From: Bacillota bacterium
GTDB lineage: Bacteria; Bacillota; Clostridia; Christensenellales; Aristaeellaceae
DNA: 5,131 bases
NCBI GenBank assembly: GCA_019137115.1
Contig: JAGVSV010000295.1
Span: forward strand, 1 to 5,131
Direction: 5' to 3'
Shown here: positions 1 through 4,625 of the stretch, one piece after another
How positions within the stretch are numbered: position 1 is the first letter of the stretch
Layout: each line of letters starts with the position of its first letter
Translations under genes and position numbers: made by a program
The notes under the pieces: generated by a model
What the model was told of the DNA's origin: nothing
What the model saw: the letters and a program-made list of their open reading frames with translations, nothing else
Databases searched by the model: none

Positions 1-59
1 GTCATCACCAATATGATGGCGATGATGATGTAGTCCACAAAATTCAGTCGTTTGACCAT
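1..59 (-). CDS. Carbohydrate ABC transporter permease, YtcP/MalG-like (N-terminal fragment)
   Basis: Only the first 19 codons lie in the window; the gene continues past base 1. The ATG is at 59-57 on the minus strand and the visible peptide begins MVKRLNFVDYIIIAIILVM. That is a short basic N-terminus followed at once by a hydrophobic run that looks like the first transmembrane helix. A G-run (bases 72-66 read on the minus strand) sits just upstream as a likely ribosome binding site and overlaps the stop codon region of the preceding permease gene. The spacer between the two genes is 12 bp, so they are almost certainly co-transcribed. In LplA/LplB/YtcP-type importers the gene after lplB encodes the second membrane subunit, which pairs with LplB to form the translocation channel. 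The assignment rests mainly on gene order and the N-terminal pattern, because none of the diagnostic EAA loop is visible. Confidence 0.72.
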   Translation of the reverse strand, partial: MVKRLNFVDYIIIAIILVM

Positions 60-71
60 GTCGATGCCCCC

Positions 72-962
72 CTAAAACAGGGTATAGCCGGCGTACCGCT
101 CCGCCAGTTTGTAGGAAACCGTCAGCAGCACAAAGCTGACAAGGCTTTTGGTCAATCCAACCGCCGTGCCGAAGCTGTACTGCATCTTTTCCAGGCCCAT
201 GCGGTACACATAGGTGTCGATGATATCGCCGGTTTCATAGACCAGAGGCGAATACATGTTGTAGATCTGGTCAAACCCGGCGTTAAGCACATTGCCCAGC
301 GAGAGCGTGGCCATCAGCACGATGGTGGACATGATGGACGGCAGCACCACCTTGGTGATCTTCTGCCAGCGGTTGGCGCCGTCAATGGCCGCCGCCTCGT
401 AGATGTTCTGGTCAATGTTGGTGATGGCCGCCAGGTAGATCACCGCGCCATAGCCGAACGTTTTCCAGGTGTCCGTGCCGATGATGATGGGCCGGAACCA
501 CTTGTTGCTGACCAGGAACATGACCGGCTCCGCGCCAAACAGCGCGGCAAAGGAGTTGACCATGCCGGTGTACGAAAAGATGCTGTGGAACATGATCGCC
601 AGGATGACCCAGGACAGGAAGTTGGGCAGGTACACGATGGTCTGCACCGTGCGGCGGAAACCCGTCCAGCGTACCTCATTGAGCAGGATGGCGAACGTGA
701 CCGGCACGATCAGACCCAAAATGATCTTGCCCACGGCGATGATCACGGTGTTGAACAGCACCTTGCGCACGTCCGGGTACATGAACATCAGCTCAAAGTT
801 GCGCAGCCCCACGAACTTGGAGCCCCAGATGCCCCGGGCGGGCACGAAGTTCTGGAAGGCGATGATCACGCCGAACATGGGGATGATGCTGTAAATCAGC
901 ACCAGGATCACACCGGGCGCCATCATCAGGTGATAGTATTTTTCCAGGCTTTTGTTCCTCAA
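72..962 (-). CDS. Carbohydrate ABC transporter permease, LplB-like
   Basis: Inner-membrane channel subunit of a sugar or oligosaccharide ABC importer (binding-protein-dependent transport inner membrane family). It is 296 residues, normal for LplB-type permeases. The N-terminus has a short basic stretch, then a first hydrophobic helix at about 12-36 followed by the family-like AFQNFVPARGIWGS segment. Further membrane segments lie at about 68-95, 108-131, 172-181, 206-224 and 268-284. The cytoplasmic EAA loop that docks on the ATPase is clear at 189-209 (EAAAIDGANRWQKITKVVLP). The segment at 227-272 (NAGFDQIYNMYSPLVYETGDI, later YSFGTAVGL) is highly typical of LplB relatives. The start is taken as TTG at 962-960: it is preceded by AGGGGGG (977-971) with 8-nt spacing, no ATG lies upstream in frame, and the first internal Met (residue 13) would cut into the first helix. 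The substrate cannot be told from the sequence. The gene sits 140 bp after the solute-binding protein gene and 12 bp before the second permease. Confidence 0.93.
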   Translation of the reverse strand: MRNKSLEKYYHLMMAPGVILVLIYSIIPMFGVIIAFQNFVPARGIWGSKFVGLRNFELMFMYPDVRKVLFNTVIIAVGKIILGLIVPVTFAILLNEVRWTGFRRTVQTIVYLPNFLSWVILAIMFHSIFSYTGMVNSFAALFGAEPVMFLVSNKWFRPIIIGTDTWKTFGYGAVIYLAAITNIDQNIYEAAAIDGANRWQKITKVVLPSIMSTIVLMATLSLGNVLNAGFDQIYNMYSPLVYETGDIIDTYVYRMGLEKMQYSFGTAVGLTKSLVSFVLLTVSYKLAERYAGYTLF

Positions 963-970
963 GGCCTTCG

Positions 971-977
971 CCCCCCT
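971..977 (-). promoter_or_regulatory. Ribosome binding site supporting the TTG start of the LplB-like permease
   Basis: AGGGGGG read on the minus strand, ending 8 nt before the TTG at 962-960. It decides the non-ATG start, since no better-placed ATG exists. It lies just downstream (in transcript order) of the large hairpin at 993-1029, so folding of that hairpin could affect access to it. That effect is inference. Confidence 0.6.
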
Positions 978-992
978 GCGTGTTTTGGGAAT

Positions 993-1029
993 GCCGTGCA
1001 GGCCGGGGAAGTGCCCCAGCCTGCACGGC
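993..1029 (-). other. Strong stem-loop between binding-protein and permease genes
   Basis: Arms GCCGTGCAGGC (993-1003) and GCCTGCACGGC (1019-1029) are perfect 11-bp complements. Inside them GGGG (1005-1008) pairs with CCCC (1014-1017) around a 5-nt loop, leaving one C/A mismatch. Read in the minus-strand transcript, the downstream flank (992-981) is not U-rich, so this is not a canonical intrinsic terminator. Such structures after a binding-protein gene are known in other ABC operons to protect the upstream message from 3' decay or to lower downstream expression, giving excess binding protein. That role here is inferred. Confidence 0.75.
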
Positions 1030-1099
1030 GCTTGTCATCCGGCACATAATGCCGGCAAAGTGCACGGCGCTTGTCATCCGGCACATAATGCCGGCAAAG
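1022..1099. repeat. Exact 39-bp tandem duplication, two copies
   Basis: Bases 1022-1060 and 1061-1099 are identical, and identity stops at both outer edges, giving exactly two units. Each unit contains CCGGCA, five bases, then TGCCGG (1039-1055 and 1078-1094), a 6-bp hairpin with a 5-nt loop. Each unit also begins with TGCACGGC, the complement of the left arm GCCGTGCA at 993-1000. Either unit could therefore supply the right arm of the larger stem, although unit 1 gives the longer match. The block fills most of the 140-bp spacer (963-1102) between the binding-protein stop codon and the permease start. No coding potential or mobile-element signature is seen. Confidence 0.95.
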
Positions 1100-1102
1100 G
1101 GT

Positions 1103-2743
1103 TTACTTGGCCAGTTCCTTGACTTCGTCCAGCATCTGCTGCCCGCCCTGCGCGTGCCAGTCCTTGACAAACTGGTCAAACGCGTCGATCGGCAGCTCGC
1201 CCACGACGATCTTCAGGAACGTGGTCTGCTCCAGGGTGTCCAGGTTGGGCTTGAGGTCGGCCATCGACTCGGTGACGAAGGAATACGCCGGGTAAACGAT
1301 ATTGACTTCGGGGGTATCCATCAGGTTGGACGCGATATACCGCCCGTGGTAGTCAATCCAGTTCATGCCCTCGGCCAGCCCGTCCTTGGCATACTGCGCG
1401 GCGCGGTCGGCCATGTCGATGTTCATCGGGTTGCCGGTCTCGACCCCTTCGATGGAGCCGGTCTCGACCATGGCGCGGGCCAGGTTGCCCACCAGCGGGA
1501 TCACGTTGTTGGGCTCGATGTTAAAGCCGCTCGTCGGGAACATGTACGTCCAGCTGACGTTGTTGTCACGGGTGGGCCGGATTAATTCCGCGGCTTCCTC
1601 GTCAAACTGCCGCCACATGTCAAACTCGCAGTTGATGACCTTGAAGATGGCTTCGGGGTGCTCATAGCCCTTGCGCACCATGATGAAGTCGCCCGATGCG
1701 CCCGGGAACATGATGTTGAACTTGCCTTCGGCGTCCAGCGGCGCGTTGTGCGGCAGGATCTGTCCGTCCGGCACGTTCTTGGGGAAATCGCCGATGGCGT
1801 ACACATACCACCAGGGCGCAAACGCGGCGCCGGCCTGTCCGCCGGTGATCATCGCGTCGCGCACGCCGCCGGCCGTCCTTGTCACAAACTGCTGGTCAAT
1901 CAGGCCTTCCTTGTACCATTCGGCCAGCACTTTCAGGCCTTCCTTGACGCCGGGCATGGTGGAGCCCCATACGATGTCGCCATTTTCGTCCTTGACCCAT
2001 GCGCCCGGATAGGCGTGATGGACGGCGAAAATGGGCGACGCGGAGTTGGAGTCATACACGCCGCCCACGCTCAGGTGGTGCAGCAGCATGCCGGCATAGT
2101 CCTCTACCGGGGGATTGTCCTTCCAGGTGCGCAGCACGTTGGCCAGGTCGTCCACCGTCTTGGGGACTTCCAGGTTCGCGGCCTTCAGCCAGTCCTCGCG
2201 CAGCCAGAGCTGGTTGTGCTCATAGCCGTAGCGGCCACCGGCAAAGGCGTACAGCTTGGTGCCGTCATCGCTGTAGAAGGGGTCCAGGTTGCGGCCTTCA
2301 TAGGAGCCGTTGGGGCCCACGGTGTTCTTGGTATAGTCGTTGGCGCACGCTTCATAGCCGGGCAGAAGGTCGGCCAGCATGTCATTTTCCATCAGCTGCT
2401 TAAAGAGCAGGTAGTCATTGGCGCCCAGGGTGAACATGTCCGGCAGCGAGCCGCCGGCCATCATCAGGGACAGCTTGTTGGGGAACTCGCTGCCTTCCAC
2501 TTCCCAGTCCACCGCCATCTCGACGTTGACCTTGTCCTTGACGTAGCGGGTCATGGGGTTGTTGACCACATCGTCGCCGGCCAGGAAGTTGGGCTGCGCG
2601 TCCGAGCGCTTGACCGTGTGGAGAACCACCGTCTCCGGGTATTTGCCGTAGGGGGTCATGATGTCGGCTTCAGCCAGGCCGGACAACGGAACCACCAGGG
2701 CAAGCACGAGCGCCAGGCACAACAAAAATTTGGGTAACCGCAT
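1103..2743 (-). CDS. Extracellular solute-binding protein, LplA/LipO-like (carbohydrate ABC importer)
   Basis: Extracytoplasmic receptor that captures a sugar or oligosaccharide and delivers it to the two permeases encoded downstream. The 546 residues fit the large LplA/LipO-type family (about 490-560). Residues 1-24 form a signal peptide: basic MRLPK, a hydrophobic core at 6-20, then SGLA|EA. The mature start has the family-like TPYGKYPE (30-37). Other typical patches are LMMAGGSLPDMF (93-104), LWLREDWLKAANLEVPKTVDDL at about 179-200, and a C-terminal IDAFDQFVKDWHAQGG near 516-531. The ATG at 2743-2741 follows AGGAGG (2756-2751) with 7-nt spacing. Unusually for a Gram-positive receptor there is no lipobox cysteine: L20-S21-G22 matches positions -3 to -1 but residue 23 is Leu. 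Cys9 is too early to serve. The protein may therefore be released or held by another means. The ligand is not identifiable; aldouronate-type or other plant/host glycan oligosaccharides are possible by family precedent only. Confidence 0.93.
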   Translation of the reverse strand: MRLPKFLLCLALVLALVVPLSGLAEADIMTPYGKYPETVVLHTVKRSDAQPNFLAGDDVVNNPMTRYVKDKVNVEMAVDWEVEGSEFPNKLSLMMAGGSLPDMFTLGANDYLLFKQLMENDMLADLLPGYEACANDYTKNTVGPNGSYEGRNLDPFYSDDGTKLYAFAGGRYGYEHNQLWLREDWLKAANLEVPKTVDDLANVLRTWKDNPPVEDYAGMLLHHLSVGGVYDSNSASPIFAVHHAYPGAWVKDENGDIVWGSTMPGVKEGLKVLAEWYKEGLIDQQFVTRTAGGVRDAMITGGQAGAAFAPWWYVYAIGDFPKNVPDGQILPHNAPLDAEGKFNIMFPGASGDFIMVRKGYEHPEAIFKVINCEFDMWRQFDEEAAELIRPTRDNNVSWTYMFPTSGFNIEPNNVIPLVGNLARAMVETGSIEGVETGNPMNIDMADRAAQYAKDGLAEGMNWIDYHGRYIASNLMDTPEVNIVYPAYSFVTESMADLKPNLDTLEQTTFLKIVVGELPIDAFDQFVKDWHAQGGQQMLDEVKELAK

Positions 2744-2750
2744 AGAAACG

Positions 2751-2756
2751 CCTCCT
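2751..2756 (-). promoter_or_regulatory. Ribosome binding site of the solute-binding protein gene
   Basis: AGGAGG on the minus strand, 7 nt before the ATG at 2743. It is a full-consensus Shine-Dalgarno sequence, consistent with high production of the receptor, and it fixes the start codon. Confidence 0.85.
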
Positions 2757-2765
2757 ATTCATATC

Positions 2766-2797
2766 ATCCGCTGTCTTGTGTTTTGTCCTGTGCGGAT
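2766..2797 (-). promoter_or_regulatory. Inverted repeat / potential 5' UTR stem-loop of the solute-binding protein transcript
   Basis: ATCCGC (2766-2771) and GCGGAT (2792-2797) are perfect complements flanking a 20-base interval. With transcription from the proposed promoter starting near 2799, the stem would lie at the very 5' end of the message, leaving the AGGAGG site unpaired about 10 nt beyond it. In the transcript the loop carries the related octamers ACAGGACA and ACAAGACA. It could stabilise the message, or, as duplex DNA, act as an operator for a regulator of the sugar importer. The stem is short and the loop long, so a functional role is uncertain. Confidence 0.4.
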
Positions 2798-2805
2798 TTT
2801 ACCTT

Positions 2806-2834
2806 ATCCTAAACCGTGCCCGGGGATTTGTCAA
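2806..2834 (-). promoter_or_regulatory. Sigma-A-type promoter of the sugar-importer operon
   Basis: On the minus strand, TTGACA (2834-2829, perfect consensus) is followed after 17 bp by TAGGAT (2811-2806, two differences from TATAAT). The predicted transcription start near 2799 gives a leader of about 55 nt before the ATG at 2743. The -35 box sits within a short palindrome, ATTTGTCAAAT (2826-2836), where a regulator could bind. Confidence 0.65.
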
Positions 2835-2870
2835 ATGTTCAACCATTCCTTCCATCTTGGCAGACAACAG

Positions 2871-2898
2871 TTGACAAACCCTTCGACAGGCATATACT
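2871..2898 (+). promoter_or_regulatory. Sigma-A-type promoter of the fabT-fabH-acpP-fabK operon
   Basis: TTGACA (2871-2876, perfect consensus) is followed after 16 bp by TATACT (2893-2898, one difference from TATAAT). The predicted start near 2905 gives a leader of about 30 nt before the regulator ATG at 2934. FabT-type regulators usually bind palindromes at their own promoter. I cannot point to a clear FabT box here, though a CTAACTAA direct repeat (2907-2914) lies at the presumed start region and TTGACAAA (2871-2878) matches the complement of TTTGTCAA at 2827-2834. Confidence 0.75.
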
Positions 2899-2933
2899 TA
2901 CATAGGCTAACTAATTACCCAGGGAGGGGTACG

Positions 2934-3395
2934 ATGGACACGTTTACCAAGGAGCTCAACGAACTGCTGGTCAACACCTTCTGGTCGATCCTCAAGGTCG
3001 AGGAGAAGATGCTCAAGAACGATCACAACATCAACCTGTCCATCAATGAGTTTCACCTGATTGAAACCGTGGGCAACGGCGACGCACACGGCATCACCGT
3101 GGGCGAGATCGCGCAGAAGCTGCAGATCGCGCCGCCGTCGGTGACGGTGTCCATCAACAAGCTGCGCACCAAGGGCTATGTGGAAAAGCGCCGCGACCAG
3201 AAGGACGGCCGCGTGGTGTACGTCACCCTGACCGAACTGGGCCAGAAAATCAACCGCATGCACCAGTACTTCCACGCCCGCATGGTCAGCGACGTGGCGC
3301 GCGAGCTGACAGACGAAGAGCGCGAGGTGCTGTTGAGCGGGTTAAGAAAACTCAGCGCGTTTTTCAACCGCCGCACCGGCGGGCAGGCCGAGTGA
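2934..3395 (+). CDS. fabT: MarR-family transcriptional regulator of fatty-acid synthesis, FabT-like
   Basis: DNA-binding repressor of 153 residues, typical MarR size. An N-terminal helical dimerisation region (1-45) leads to a winged helix-turn-helix at about 54-100: TVGEIAQKLQIAPPSVTVSINKL is the recognition region, and the wing carries RRDQKDGRVVYVTLTELG. The segment RMHQYFHARMV (108-118) followed by ELTDEEREVL resembles the corresponding part of streptococcal FabT as I remember it. In that family the regulator binds DNA with long-chain acyl-ACP as corepressor and represses the fab operon. Here the gene is first in an operon with fabH, acpP and fabK, the same order as in streptococci, and autoregulation is likely. 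The ATG at 2934 is chosen because AGGGAGGGG (2921-2929) lies 4 nt upstream. An in-frame extension back to 2658 would run through the promoter and the antisense of the binding-protein gene. Its stop overlaps the fabH start by 4 bp. Confidence 0.88.
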   Translation: MDTFTKELNELLVNTFWSILKVEEKMLKNDHNINLSINEFHLIETVGNGDAHGITVGEIAQKLQIAPPSVTVSINKLRTKGYVEKRRDQKDGRVVYVTLTELGQKINRMHQYFHARMVSDVARELTDEEREVLLSGLRKLSAFFNRRTGGQAE

Positions 3396-4351
3396 GCTTT
3401 TCGGTGATGGGCGTGGGCAGCGCACTGCCGGAGCATGTGGTCACCAACGACATGCTCAGCGGGTTTCTGGACACCTCGGACGAATGGATCACCACCCGCA
3501 CCGGCATTAAGGAGCGCCGCGTGGTGACAACCGAAACGCTGGCGGAGCTGTCCGCAACGGCCGCCAAGCGCGCGCTTGCCATGGCTGGCATTGAAGCCGC
3601 TCAGCTGTCCTACATCCTGTGCGCCACCACCAGCGCCGACTATGCCATCCCTTCCCTGGCCTGCCAGGTGCAGCAAATGCTGGGCGCAAGCTGCCCGGCG
3701 ATGGACGTAAACGCCGCCTGCACCGGCTTTCTGTACGCGCTGGACATGGCGGACGCGCTATTCGCGCGCGACCCCAATGCCCGTGTGCTGGTGATCGGGG
3801 CGGAGGCCATGTCCCGGCTGGTGGAGTGGAATGATCGCTCCACTGCGGTGCTGTTTGGCGATGGCGCGGGCGCGCTGGTGTTAGGGCCGGGCAGTGACCT
3901 CAAGTCCATGCTGGTCACCGCCGCGGGCGACCCCGACCCGCTGTACGCCCGGCACGCCAACGGCAACTCGCCGTATGCCGTAAAGCGTGAGCGCGCCCCG
4001 CTGCGCATGGACGGGCACGCGGTCTACCGGTTCGCGGTGCCCACCATCGTGCGCGATGTGTCGGCCGCCATCGCCCGCGCTGGCATGACCGAGGACGACA
4101 TCGACGCGGTGCTGCTGCACCAGGCCAACCTGCGCATTGTGGACGCGGCTGCCCAGCGGCTGAACATCCCCAGGGACAAATTCAAGACCAACATCCAGTC
4201 GCGCGGCAACACATCCGCCGCGAGCATTCCGATTTTGATGGACGAGCTGCAACGCGAAGGGCATCTGCCCCAGGGCAGCGTGCTGGCGCTGGCCGCCTTT
4301 GGCGGCGGCCTGACCACCGGCGCGTGTGTCCTGGCGTGGGGCGTTTCGTGA
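3392..4351 (+). CDS. fabH: Beta-ketoacyl-ACP synthase III (FabH)
   Basis: Initiates type II fatty-acid synthesis in the cytoplasm by condensing an acyl-CoA primer with malonyl-ACP, giving a beta-ketoacyl-ACP and CO2. It is 319 residues (E. coli FabH is 317) with the thiolase fold. The Cys-His-Asn triad is intact: Cys110 in NAACTGF, His243 in LLHQAN and Asn273 in RGNTSAAS. Trp32 and Arg36 in DEWITTRTGI match the CoA-binding pair of the E. coli enzyme, and FGDGAGALVLG (155-165) and the C-terminal FGGGLTTGACVL are standard family signatures. The start is GTG at 3392, inside a GTGA overlap with the regulator stop, which suggests translational coupling. The upstream GGGCAGG is only a moderate ribosome binding site. 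An internal ATG at residue 6 is possible but would remove part of the first beta strand. Whether the primer is straight or branched cannot be judged from these motifs. Confidence 0.97.
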   Translation: MSFSVMGVGSALPEHVVTNDMLSGFLDTSDEWITTRTGIKERRVVTTETLAELSATAAKRALAMAGIEAAQLSYILCATTSADYAIPSLACQVQQMLGASCPAMDVNAACTGFLYALDMADALFARDPNARVLVIGAEAMSRLVEWNDRSTAVLFGDGAGALVLGPGSDLKSMLVTAAGDPDPLYARHANGNSPYAVKRERAPLRMDGHAVYRFAVPTIVRDVSAAIARAGMTEDDIDAVLLHQANLRIVDAAAQRLNIPRDKFKTNIQSRGNTSAASIPILMDELQREGHLPQGSVLALAAFGGGLTTGACVLAWGVS

Positions 4352-4385
4352 TCCGCCGCCCTCAGAATATAAACAAGGACAATTC

Positions 4386-4391
4386 AGGAGG
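4386..4391 (+). promoter_or_regulatory. Ribosome binding site of acpP
   Basis: Perfect AGGAGG, 6 nt before the ATG at 4398, in a 46-bp AT-richer gap (4352-4397) after fabH. It fixes the ACP start and is the strongest ribosome binding site of the right arm, fitting the high demand for ACP. Confidence 0.88.
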
Positions 4392-4397
4392 AACATC

Positions 4398-4616
4398 ATG
4401 GCAAGCTTTGAAAAGGTAGCGCAAATCATCGCGGAGCACCGGGACATCCCGCAGGACAACATCAAGCCGGAAACCAGCTTTCAAGAGCTGGGCCTGGATT
4501 CACTGGACACGGTGGAGCTGGTTATGTCGGTGGAGGAAGCCTTTGGCATCACCATCGAAATGACGGGCGACCTGAAGACCGTGCAGGACGTGGTCAACGT
4601 GATTGACGCCGCATAA
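4398..4616 (+). CDS. acpP: Acyl carrier protein
   Basis: Small acidic carrier of 72 residues that shuttles growing acyl chains between the fatty-acid synthase enzymes. The phosphopantetheine attachment site is the classic GLDSLDTVELVM segment, with Ser35 as the modified residue. The protein shows the four-helix ACP pattern: helix I at about 3-15, the long loop to residue 34, helix II at 35-50 with acidic Asp/Glu that contact partner enzymes, and helix IV at 61-70. It is slightly shorter than E. coli AcpP (78 residues), the difference falling in the loop before helix IV and at the C-terminus. The start is set by AGGAGG at 4386-4391; a longer in-frame reading back to 4326 would overlap fabH and lacks a site. 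Its stop is 9 bp before fabK. The location between fabH and fabK marks it as the fatty-acid-synthesis ACP rather than a polyketide or peptide-synthetase carrier. Confidence 0.96.
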   Translation: MASFEKVAQIIAEHRDIPQDNIKPETSFQELGLDSLDTVELVMSVEEAFGITIEMTGDLKTVQDVVNVIDAA

Positions 4617-4620
4617 GGGG
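4616..4620 (+). promoter_or_regulatory. Ribosome binding site of fabK
   Basis: AGGGG begins on the last base of the acpP stop codon and ends 5 nt before the ATG at 4626. The tight spacing supports the chosen fabK start and co-translation with acpP. Confidence 0.7.
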
Positions 4621-4625
4621 AAAAC

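Noticed and set aside
993..1029. Intrinsic terminator after the solute-binding protein gene
   Set aside because: The stem is strong, but the bases that follow it in the minus-strand transcript are not a U-tract, and the permease genes beyond it have no separate promoter that I can see.
469..1049. Plus-strand open frames opposite the LplB-like permease
   Set aside because: They are antisense to a gene with an intact EAA loop and family signatures, and have low-complexity compositions and no promoter or ribosome binding site.
1022..1099. CRISPR array or mobile-element end
   Set aside because: Two directly abutting identical units with no spacers are not a CRISPR array. No transposase, target-site duplication or terminal inverted repeats are present.
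980..1585. 201-codon plus-strand frame running through the tandem repeat into the binding-protein gene
   Set aside because: The apparent peptide repeat in it only reflects the 39-bp DNA duplication (39 is divisible by 3). The rest is antisense to the binding-protein C-terminus.
1658..2737. 359-codon open frame on the plus strand opposite the solute-binding protein gene
   Set aside because: It is the antisense shadow of a clear binding-protein gene. It is rich in His, Val and Gly with no recognisable motif and no ribosome binding site, as expected from GC-rich third positions on the other strand.
2658..2933. 92-codon N-terminal extension of the MarR regulator
   Set aside because: It would run through the divergent promoters and opposite the binding-protein signal peptide. 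The AGGGAGGGG site and MarR family length both place the start at 2934.
3176..4465. Minus-strand open frames opposite the regulator, fabH and acpP
   Set aside because: They are shadows of genes with intact catalytic residues (Cys110, His243, Asn273 of FabH; Ser35 of ACP) and carry no recognisable domain.
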